From: Microcaldota archaeon
Lineage (GTDB): Archaea > Micrarchaeota > Micrarchaeia > Anstonellales > Bilamarchaeaceae
Assembly: GCA_020726005.1 (NCBI GenBank)
Contig: DYTL01000045.1
Span: forward strand, 1-6,502
Direction of reading: 5' to 3'
Length of the DNA: 6,502 bases
The notes beneath the pieces were generated by a model. That model saw nothing but the letters and a program-made list of their open reading frames with translations. It made no database searches and was not told the origin of the DNA. Shown piece after piece: positions 1 to 5,201 of this stretch; positions within the stretch are counted from its first letter, which is position 1, and each line of letters begins with the position of its first letter. The position numbers and the translations under genes were made by a program.

Positions 1-1
1 G

Positions 2-70
2 GTTCGCGCGAATGGTTTAGTTGTAGAAGATGTTCGGAATTACTGTTATATCAAAACGAAACGCATTTAA
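2..70 (+). CDS. C-terminal end of an unidentified protein (partial, enters from left edge)
   Basis: The frame starting at base 2 is open from the window edge to a TAA at 68-70 and gives 22 residues ending in NYCYIKTKRI. I do not recognise the family. This frame is preferred because it stops before the tRNA-His gene and just at its promoter, which is normal gene packing. A competing frame beginning at base 1 stays open to a TAG at 139-141, inside the tRNA, and encodes two CxxC/HxxxH-like pairs; it is described as a finding. The piece is too short to assign a function. That any gene ends here is an inference from frame and spacing only. Confidence 0.35.
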   Translation, partial: VRANGLVVEDVRNYCYIKTKRI

Positions 71-73
71 AAA
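57..73 (+). promoter_or_regulatory. BRE/TATA promoter of tRNA-His
   Basis: CGAAA (57-61) followed four bases later by TTTAAAAA (66-73) matches the archaeal BRE plus TATA arrangement. The centre of the TATA box is about 27 bp upstream of the first base of the tRNA, the expected distance to a transcription start at or just before base 97. A second TATA-like stretch, TTTAAATA at 78-85, is too close to the tRNA to direct its start. Confidence 0.6.
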
Positions 74-96
74 AACATTTAAATAAAATTATTCAT

Positions 97-168
97 GGCC
101 ACGATGGCGTAATGGTAGCGTGGGGGACTGTGGATCCCTAGACCCGAGTTCAATTCTCGGTCGTGGCC
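97..168 (+). tRNA. tRNA-His (anticodon GTG), with encoded G-1
   Basis: The sequence folds as a complete cloverleaf. The acceptor stem pairs 98-104 with 161-167 (7 bp). The D stem is 107-110 with 118-121, including two G-U pairs, around an AATGGTA loop. The anticodon stem is 123-127 with 135-139, and loop 128-134 reads CTGTGGA with anticodon GTG at 130-132. The T stem is 144-148 with 156-160 around TTCAATT. The base before the acceptor stem is G97 and the discriminator is C168, the extra G-1:C73 pair that histidyl-tRNA synthetase recognises. Here G-1 is genome-encoded, as in most bacteria and archaea, so no post-transcriptional guanylyltransferase is needed. CCA is not encoded (CCT follows), so it must be added by CCA-adding enzyme. 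There is no intron. The gene appears to be a single transcription unit with its own promoter upstream and a T-run directly after. Confidence 0.97.
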
Positions 169-169
169 C

Positions 170-175
170 TTTTTT
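170..175 (+). terminator. T-tract terminator of tRNA-His
   Basis: Six consecutive T begin two bases after the discriminator. Archaeal RNA polymerase terminates at such oligo-T tracts without needing a hairpin. The 3' end of the tRNA would then be matured by tRNase Z. Confidence 0.6.
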
Positions 176-230
176 ATAATCCCATTGTTTTCAATTCCAA
201 ATTTTTGGTTTCATATTAAATATTTATTTT

Positions 231-240
231 TAGTATACTA
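231..240 (+). repeat. Perfect 10-bp palindrome in the fic upstream region
   Basis: TAGTATACTA is its own reverse complement. The strongly AT-rich spacer 176-298 also holds ACTATA at 237-242 and 262-267, and its inverse TATAGT at 280-285, which flank the candidate fic promoter. Such sites could be operators for the winged-helix part of the Fic protein. In DNA this AT-rich, short palindromes also arise by chance. Apart from these sites and the TATA boxes I see nothing in this spacer. Confidence 0.25.
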
Positions 241-289
241 TATGTATTAAAAGTAAAGAAAACTATATTTTTTATACATTATAGTAATA

Positions 290-297
290 TTTATAAA
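290..297 (+). promoter_or_regulatory. TATA box of the fic gene
   Basis: TTTATAAA is close to the archaeal TATA consensus. Its centre is 26-27 bp upstream of the ATG at 320 (codon 8 of the long frame), as expected for a leaderless mRNA starting at that ATG. A weaker box, TTTATACA at 271-278, is centred 24-25 bp upstream of the outer ATG at 299. There is no Shine-Dalgarno sequence before either ATG. The box therefore favours initiation at 320, although the outer start cannot be excluded. Confidence 0.5.
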
Positions 298-298
298 T

Positions 299-1543
299 AT
301 GTTCACTTATAATAATTGTATGAGAACTAAATGGGATTGCCTATTTGCCGTGTTCGAACTTAAGAATGCCAGACTTATAGATATTGCTAATAAAATCTGT
401 TCTAATTCATCTTCAGTAAGACAACGATTGGTGGAACTTCTTAAAGTTAAAATAATAGTCCAGAAAAAAGGTAGATACAAACCAAATAAGGAAAATAAGG
501 ACACATGGTTAATCTTTAACATAATGAAATTCTGCAGGAATCGTGGAATTAATTACAACTTATTCCTTACTAAAAAATTCGCAAAAATACTCGCCGTTGG
601 ATTTAGCAAAGAGGAATTACAACTATCTGATTTCAAATTGCTCAATTATCGTACTATAAAAAAGTATTTGACTTACCTTTCTAGATTGAATCTAGTGTTT
701 ATAATTTCAAAGAAACCACTCAAGGTTAAATTTATTTTCGATTCTATTTTCGATGAGGTTCTGGTATTATTTAAAATGAAAAAGAAAAAAAGAAAGATGA
801 TTGAATCAGAGGTTCCACATAGCAATTATAAGGAACTAGAAAATTTATTGATTAAATTCAAGAAATTAAAAAAGGACATAAACTTGGTAGATATAGAAGA
901 AAAGCAGAAAATAGAATTTACCTCTGCGTCAACGCAATTGGAAGGCAATACATTCACTCTGGAAGAATCTAAAGAACTCCTTCTTCATGATATAGTTCCA
1001 CAGAATAAAAGATTGAAAGAAGCAAACGAAGTCAAAAATTATTACATTGCTGTGGAGTATCTCTTTAACCATTTGAATCAATCTATTTCAATAAACTATA
1101 TTTTGGATTTACATAGAATAGTAATTTTCAATCTAAATGTTAAAGAAGGCGTGAGAACTACCAATGTATCTATAAAAGGAAATATATCTTATAAAGTTTC
1201 TCATTTTTCAGAAATATATTCCAAAATAGATTCGTTGTGCAAACAAATTAATGAATTTTTATTAAAAAAGCAAACAACTAAAGAAATTATCGAATTCGCA
1301 ACTTTTGTTCATAATGAATTTCAGTATATCCGCCCCTTTGAAGATGGAAACAGCAGAGTAACTAGATTACTTTGGAATTATGTGCTTATGCGAAATGGTT
1401 TTCCATTAATCAATATTTATTCGAATACACGCGAAGAATATCTATCACTTACAAAATTAGCTAATGAGAGAAATGATGTGAAATTGAATTCGTTTTTAGT
1501 AAAGATAGTCAAGGATAATTTGTATAAGATGATACGACTCTAA
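299..1543 (+). CDS. Winged-helix/Fic domain protein with HPF to RPF active-site change
   Basis: Fic enzymes transfer AMP (or another phosphate-containing group) from a nucleotide to a protein hydroxyl. The N-terminus (about 8-63) looks like a winged helix, and a second one probably spans about 105-147. A lysine-rich linker (159-166) leads to the Fic part (about 203-405). This begins with the class II inhibitory motif S211-TQL-E215-G216, whose Glu normally blocks productive ATP binding. A flap segment with RTTNVSIKG lies at 286-294. The Fic signature reads RPFEDGNSR at 345-353, where the family has HPFxDGNGR. The catalytic base His is thus Arg345 (codon CGC, one transition from CAC), while the phosphate-binding DGN and Arg353 remain. 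If real, AMP transfer should be lost or altered and the protein might act as a nucleotide-sensing DNA-binding regulator (inference). Length is normal and the frame is intact. Coordinates give the longest frame; Met8 at 320 is at least as likely a start. The gene stands alone between the tRNA and a converging gene. Confidence 0.9.
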   Translation: MFTYNNCMRTKWDCLFAVFELKNARLIDIANKICSNSSSVRQRLVELLKVKIIVQKKGRYKPNKENKDTWLIFNIMKFCRNRGINYNLFLTKKFAKILAVGFSKEELQLSDFKLLNYRTIKKYLTYLSRLNLVFIISKKPLKVKFIFDSIFDEVLVLFKMKKKKRKMIESEVPHSNYKELENLLIKFKKLKKDINLVDIEEKQKIEFTSASTQLEGNTFTLEESKELLLHDIVPQNKRLKEANEVKNYYIAVEYLFNHLNQSISINYILDLHRIVIFNLNVKEGVRTTNVSIKGNISYKVSHFSEIYSKIDSLCKQINEFLLKKQTTKEIIEFATFVHNEFQYIRPFEDGNSRVTRLLWNYVLMRNGFPLINIYSNTREEYLSLTKLANERNDVKLNSFLVKIVKDNLYKMIRL

Positions 1544-1561
1544 CAAAGCGAACTACTCTAA

Positions 1562-1642
1562 TTTTTTCTTTTTGTTTGGCGTTGGCCGCATATTTTTTTT
1601 ATTTGATAATAAAATTTGTTTTCTTTCGTTTTTTACTTTTTT
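1562..1642 (+). terminator. Serial T-tracts ending fic transcription
   Basis: Starting 19 bases after the fic stop are T6 (1562-1567), T5 (1569-1573), T8 (1593-1600), T6 (1629-1634) and T6 (1637-1642). Repeated oligo-T tracts are the usual archaeal intrinsic terminator. The only GC-rich piece, GGCGTTGGCC around 1578-1587, forms at best a weak 3-bp stem before the T8 run. The rest of 1544-1734 holds a palindrome next to the ahcY stop and a doubtful minus-strand small frame (1553-1669). Confidence 0.55.
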
Positions 1643-1714
1643 AGTATTTGTATTCTCAGGTGGAAACACAGATTCAAGATGTTTTCCGATATAATTTTAA
1701 GCGCTCACTCCCAA

Positions 1715-1732
1715 TTTTAATAATTATTAAAA
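1715..1732 (-). repeat. Perfect 18-bp palindrome just after the ahcY stop
   Basis: TTTTAATAATTATTAAAA equals its own reverse complement and begins two bases beyond the minus-strand ahcY stop codon. It is made only of A and T. On the minus strand it opens with a T-run, so it may serve as the ahcY transcript end, and its symmetry would let it work in both directions between the converging fic and ahcY genes. Confidence 0.45.
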
Positions 1733-1734
1733 AT

Positions 1735-2994
1735 TTATGTTCCTTCTTTCCAACTTGAAAGATATTTTTTTTGTTCTTTGCTAAGTGAATCAATTTTCAC
1801 ATTCATGGAATTAAGTTGGAGTTTGGCTATTTTATCGTCTATTTCTTTAGGAAGGGTGATTACTTTATTTGGAAGTGTATCCTTATTTTTAATTATGAAT
1901 TCCATTGCAAGCGCTTGACCTGCAAAACTTGTTGCCATAACTTCGCTTGGATGGCCTTCGGCAACAGCAAGATTTACCAATCGACCTTCTCCGCATACAT
2001 AAATTTTCTTTCCATTAAGTTTGTATTCATCTAATTGCCAACGTACGCGCTTACTTTTTGCTATTTTATTCAATCCTCTAATATCTATTTCAATATCAAA
2101 ATGTCCGCTGTTTGCAAGCACCGCATTGTTTTTCATTAATTGTATATGTGCAACTGTGATTACGTTTTTGTCTCCAGTTACAGTTACGAAAACATCTCCT
2201 ATTTTTGCGGCTTCTTTCATGGGAAGAACTTCAAAACCATCTAAAACTGCCTGCAAAGCCCTAAATGCATCAACTTCGGTTACGATTACGTTTGCGCCCA
2301 TTCCTCTTGCGCGCAATGCTATTCCTTTTCCGCAGGGACCATAACCGGCAACTACGAATTTTTTCCCTGCAATAAGAATATTTGTTGCCCTTAGAATGCC
2401 ATCTAATGTTGATTGTCCCGTACCGTAATAATTATCCAAAAGATGTTTTGTTTTATTATCATTAACCGCTATTATTGGATATTTGAGCGTACCGTCTTTT
2501 TCCATTGCTCTTAATCGGATTACACCTGTTGTTGTTTCCTCACTTCCGCCAAACAAATTAGGAATTAATTCTTTATGTTTTGTATGAATAAGGTTCACTA
2601 AGTCCGCACCATCATCAATAGTGAGTTGTGGTTTTAATTTAAGAACGTTTTCTAAATATTTATAATAATCCTCCTTTGTTTCACCTTTGTATGCATAAAC
2701 CGAAATTCCTTCTTCAGCAAGTGCAGCAGCAACATCATCTTGTGTGGAAAGTGGATTGCAACTAGTAATTGAAATTTTCGCACCTCCTGCAATAAATGTA
2801 CGAATGAGCACAGCAGTTTCCTTTGTCACGTGAAGTGCCATTCCTATAACTAGATTTTTGAACGGTTTTTCTTTTACAAATCTGTTTTTTAGAATTTGCA
2901 TTATATTCATTCTTCTTTCTGCAAGTGAAATGTTCATTCTTCCTTGTTCCGCGAGTTTAATATCTTTTACTTCATAATTTTTTCCAGAATCCAT
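1735..2994 (-). CDS. ahcY: S-adenosylhomocysteine (or S-inosylhomocysteine) hydrolase
   Basis: This cytosolic NAD-dependent enzyme cleaves S-adenosylhomocysteine to homocysteine and adenosine, relieving product inhibition of SAM-dependent methyltransferases. At 419 residues it has the usual archaeal length. Residues equivalent to the human catalytic set are His55, Asp128, Glu153 (in SEETTTG), Lys183, Asp187 and Asn188. The human Cys195 position is Thr192 in YGTGQS, typical of archaeal and Thermotoga enzymes. The NAD-binding GYGPCGKG is at 217-224, with Glu240 for the ribose hydroxyls. The substrate loop GHPSEVM is at 347-353. The human C-terminal Lys-Tyr tail is absent, as is common in archaea. 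The start at 2994 is supported by a TATA-like box centred about 25 bp upstream and no Shine-Dalgarno site. The gene diverges from a SAH/5'-deoxyadenosine deaminase gene. In Methanocaldococcus jannaschii the homologue acts on S-inosylhomocysteine made by such a deaminase, so the true substrate here may be the inosyl form (inference). Confidence 0.97.
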   Translation of the reverse strand: MDSGKNYEVKDIKLAEQGRMNISLAERRMNIMQILKNRFVKEKPFKNLVIGMALHVTKETAVLIRTFIAGGAKISITSCNPLSTQDDVAAALAEEGISVYAYKGETKEDYYKYLENVLKLKPQLTIDDGADLVNLIHTKHKELIPNLFGGSEETTTGVIRLRAMEKDGTLKYPIIAVNDNKTKHLLDNYYGTGQSTLDGILRATNILIAGKKFVVAGYGPCGKGIALRARGMGANVIVTEVDAFRALQAVLDGFEVLPMKEAAKIGDVFVTVTGDKNVITVAHIQLMKNNAVLANSGHFDIEIDIRGLNKIAKSKRVRWQLDEYKLNGKKIYVCGEGRLVNLAVAEGHPSEVMATSFAGQALAMEFIIKNKDTLPNKVITLPKEIDDKIAKLQLNSMNVKIDSLSKEQKKYLSSWKEGT

Positions 2995-3015
2995 AATATC
3001 AACAAAATTATTTTG

Positions 3016-3023
3016 GATAAATA
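3016..3023 (-). promoter_or_regulatory. TATA-like box of ahcY (minus strand)
   Basis: On the minus strand this reads CTATTTAT. Its centre is about 25 bp upstream of the ahcY ATG, fitting a leaderless transcript. The adjacent box at 3025-3032 reads TTTAAAAA on this strand and could alternatively serve ahcY with a leader of about 8 bases. Confidence 0.45.
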
Positions 3024-3024
3024 G

Positions 3025-3032
3025 TTTTTAAA
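3025..3032 (+). promoter_or_regulatory. TATA box of the deaminase gene
   Basis: TTTTTAAA is centred about 25 bp upstream of the ATG at 3054, matching a leaderless start; no Shine-Dalgarno sequence precedes the ATG. The place where its BRE would lie (about 3016-3024) is the ahcY TATA-like box, so the two divergent promoters share bases. Confidence 0.5.
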
Positions 3033-3053
3033 CATTGCATAAGAAAAACCAGC

Positions 3054-4340
3054 ATGGACATACTACTAAAAAATGCTGTTATAGTTACGCAAAACAATGC
3101 ACGTGAAATCTTTAACGGAGATATTTTTATTAATGGAAATAAAATAGAAAGAATAGGGAAAGACCTAAATGAAAAAGTAGAAGAAAAAATGAACTGTAAA
3201 GGAAAACTAATTTTTCCAGGTCTTATCAATACGCATACCCATATTGTAATGACGCTTTTTAGAGGTTATGCTGAAGGAATGCAGCTTCATGAATGGCTCG
3301 CGCAAAAAATTTGGCCTGCTGAAGCAAAATTAAAATCTGATGATATTTATTATGGAGCAATGCTTGGAATTGCAGAAATGATTCAAAGCGGAACTACTTC
3401 TTTTAATGAAATGTATCCATTCGGATTGGAAAAGATTGCCGAAGCTGTTAAGGATGGAGGGATAAGAGCTTCGATAGGATTAGGAATGTTAGATAAAGTA
3501 CCTGGACATTCTACTAAAGACGAACTAAAAACGAATAATGCGTTCATTTTTTCGATTAAAAATAATAAAAGCCGCGTAAAGGCCTCTGTTTGTTGTCATG
3601 CGCCGTATACGTGCAGCAGTGAGCTCATATTAAAATCAAAAGAATATGCGAATAAAAAAAATTTGCAATTTCATATTCACGCGAGTGAAACTAGAAAGGA
3701 GGTTTTTGATATTTTAAAAGAGAAAGGAAAAAGGCCTTTTGAATATTTGAATTCGCTTAAAGTATTAGATGAGAAAACAGTGCTTGCACATTCTGTATAT
3801 GTTTCAAAAAGAGAGATAGCACTTGCAGGAAAAACCAAAGTAAATATTTCTCATAATCCAATAAGCAATATGAAACTCGCTGGGGGTGGAGTATGCCCAA
3901 TTTCTGAATTCGCACGCGCAGGAGCAAACGTTACCCTTGGAACCGATGGTGCGGCAAGCAATAATTCTTTGAATATGATTGAAACGATAAAAATAGCCAC
4001 AATATTACAGAAAAATCAATATTGGGATCCGCGTATTATTTCAAATCAGCAAATTCTTGATTTTGCGACTATAAATGGTGCACGTGCGCTTGGAATAAAC
4101 GCAGGAAGCATAGCACAGGGAAAACTTGCTGATTTGGTCATTATAGATTTGAATTCTCCAAATATGGTTCCATGTCATGATGCTATCGCGAATTTGATTT
4201 ATGCAATGAATCCTTCAAATATTAGTGATGTAATCGTTGATGGAAATTTTGTAATGAAAGAACGCGCAATAATTGCTTTTGATGAAGAAAAAATTTTAGA
4301 AAAGGTAAGCGAGGTTGCGAAAAACGTAGTTAGCCGCTGA
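3054..4340 (+). CDS. dadD: S-adenosylhomocysteine / 5'-methylthioadenosine / 5'-deoxyadenosine deaminase
   Basis: This is an amidohydrolase-superfamily (ATZ/TRZ-type) deaminase, which converts the adenine of SAH, methylthioadenosine or 5'-deoxyadenosine to hypoxanthine with release of ammonia. The 428 residues match the family length. The metal and catalytic residues are visible: His61 and His63 (PGLINTHTH), His182 (CHAPYTCS), His209 and Glu212 (HIHASET), His246 (LAHSVYV) and Asp298 (LGTDGAASNN). N-terminal strands 1-53 and the C-terminal part (about 355-405) form the usual beta-sandwich around the barrel. Archaeal members such as Methanocaldococcus MJ1541 act on 5'-deoxyadenosine and SAH; bacterial TM0936 acts on SAH and methylthioadenosine. 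Substrate preference cannot be read from the sequence. The divergent SAH-hydrolase neighbour favours a role in SAH clearance. A short T-tract at 4419-4423 may end its transcript. The start is chosen from the TATA spacing and family length. Confidence 0.93.
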   Translation: MDILLKNAVIVTQNNAREIFNGDIFINGNKIERIGKDLNEKVEEKMNCKGKLIFPGLINTHTHIVMTLFRGYAEGMQLHEWLAQKIWPAEAKLKSDDIYYGAMLGIAEMIQSGTTSFNEMYPFGLEKIAEAVKDGGIRASIGLGMLDKVPGHSTKDELKTNNAFIFSIKNNKSRVKASVCCHAPYTCSSELILKSKEYANKKNLQFHIHASETRKEVFDILKEKGKRPFEYLNSLKVLDEKTVLAHSVYVSKREIALAGKTKVNISHNPISNMKLAGGGVCPISEFARAGANVTLGTDGAASNNSLNMIETIKIATILQKNQYWDPRIISNQQILDFATINGARALGINAGSIAQGKLADLVIIDLNSPNMVPCHDAIANLIYAMNPSNISDVIVDGNFVMKERAIIAFDEEKILEKVSEVAKNVVSR

Positions 4341-4365
4341 ATTATTAAAAATGCACAAACAAAAA

Positions 4366-4382
4366 CGAAAGGTATTTATATT
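4366..4382 (+). promoter_or_regulatory. Orphan promoter-like BRE/TATA pointing into surE
   Basis: CGAAA (4366-4370), four bases, then TTTATATT (4375-4382) repeats the spacing of the tRNA-His promoter. It predicts a start near 4404-4405 (GG), 17-18 bases before the surE stop. No plus-strand coding frame of useful length follows, so a product would be an RNA antisense to the end of surE. The site may be fortuitous in this AT-rich 81-bp gap between converging genes, which otherwise holds only A/T tracts that may terminate both transcripts. Confidence 0.3.
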
Positions 4383-4397
4383 TACTTTCAAGTAAAT
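4380..4397 (+). repeat. 18-bp interrupted palindrome in the convergent gap
   Basis: ATTTACTT and AAGTAAAT form an 8-bp inverted repeat around TC. As RNA it could form a short hairpin between the two converging genes and help termination. As DNA it lies between the orphan TATA-like box and its predicted start, a position where archaeal repressors often bind. Confidence 0.45.
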
Positions 4398-4421
4398 TAC
4401 TTTGGTATATATAATTTATTT

Positions 4422-5201
4422 TTAAAATGCTTTTCTAAGCCGTTCAATCAGTTCATCATCAACTACTTTTAGAAGACTTATTGGAGTAATAGTTATGTTT
4501 TTGTTTACGCAAAGTTCGTAAACATCGCTTTCTTTTTCACATTCTTTATTTTCACCATACTGCCAATAATAATTTCTTCCATTCGGGTCAATTCGTTTTT
4601 CTAATACAGAAACATATTGTATAAACGCAGGCCTTGGAAAAACAATATTCGCGTTTTCAAACTCTATAGGTAAATTTACGTTTAATATAGCGTACGGAGG
4701 AATTTTTCCTTTCAACATTTTTAATATTTGAACAACTTTTTTGACGAGCGTACCGTGTTTTTTCCATTCACCGTAATTCGCACTTTCTTTATTCTCTTTA
4801 TGAATTTCAAGAGAAAATGCAATACCTGGAATTTTGTAAATTGCAGCTTCCAAGCATGCACCTATTGTTCCTGAAGAATAAAGACTATGCATAGAAAGGT
4901 TATTTCCAATATTTATACCAGAAAGAACCAAATCAGGTTTTTTAAATTCACCTGAACAGATGCCGAACGAAACGCAGTCTGCAGGCGTTCCGTTAAGCTC
5001 ATAAATGGACATTTTTTCATTTTCTACTCGACGTAAGCGTAATATTTTGTGAAGAGTTATACCTTTTGCAACCGCACTCTGCTGCTGACTTGGAGTTATC
5101 GTATAACTATTTTTATCTATTGTGTGTGCGGCTTTGGACAATATTCTTATTCCATCAGTTAATCCATCATCATTTGCGATCATTATTGTCATAAAAATCA
5201 T
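4422..5201 (-). CDS. surE: SurE family 5'/3'-nucleotidase
   Basis: SurE is a cytosolic divalent-metal-dependent phosphatase that removes phosphate from nucleoside 5'- and 3'-monophosphates. The metal-binding residues are all present: Asp11-Asp12 in IANDDG, Ser42 in QQQSAVAKG and Asn97 in SGINIGNN. Other family blocks are GTPADCVSFG (71-80), YSSGTIGACLEA (108-119), NVNLP (174-178) and ITITPIS (236-242). The 259 residues match the usual 250-260. The outer ATG at 5201 overlaps the aspS stop as TAATG, which suggests translational coupling, and there is no Shine-Dalgarno site. Met4 at 5192 would give the family's usual N-terminus (Met, then six residues to NDD's first Asp), so it is a real alternative. 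The gene is second in an operon with aspS. The pairing does not itself indicate a functional link beyond housekeeping. Confidence 0.96.
   Translation of the reverse strand: MIFMTIMIANDDGLTDGIRILSKAAHTIDKNSYTITPSQQQSAVAKGITLHKILRLRRVENEKMSIYELNGTPADCVSFGICSGEFKKPDLVLSGINIGNNLSMHSLYSSGTIGACLEAAIYKIPGIAFSLEIHKENKESANYGEWKKHGTLVKKVVQILKMLKGKIPPYAILNVNLPIEFENANIVFPRPAFIQYVSVLEKRIDPNGRNYYWQYGENKECEKESDVYELCVNKNITITPISLLKVVDDELIERLRKAF

Noticed and set aside
307..522. 71-codon minus-strand frame inside the fic gene
   Set aside because: It is fully covered by the well-supported Fic reading frame, shows no family motif, and its hydrophobic/Ser-rich make-up is what the complement of AT-rich coding sequence gives.
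1578..1600. Bacterial-type hairpin terminator after fic
   Set aside because: GGC and GCC around GTTG give only three pairs; the T-tracts alone are a better explanation in an archaeon.
97..1734. Integrated element at the tRNA-His gene carrying fic
   Set aside because: I looked for a copy of the tRNA 3' end (CTCGGTCGTGGCC) downstream of fic as an attachment-site repeat and found none; no integrase is present in the window.
1544..1734. C/D box or H/ACA guide RNA in the fic-ahcY gap
   Set aside because: A CTGA occurs on the minus strand but no RTGATGA C box at a suitable distance, and no ACA-ended hairpin pair was seen.
1816..2344. Two plus-strand frames (1816-2034 and 2021-2344) antisense to ahcY
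   Set aside because: Both lie within the clearly coding ahcY gene, resemble no protein family and have no promoter or ribosome site; they are shadows.
3008..3229. 73-codon minus-strand frame across the divergent promoter and the deaminase start
   Set aside because: It overlaps the conserved deaminase N-terminus and the shared promoter; its Phe/Ser/Ile-rich product looks like an antisense translation.
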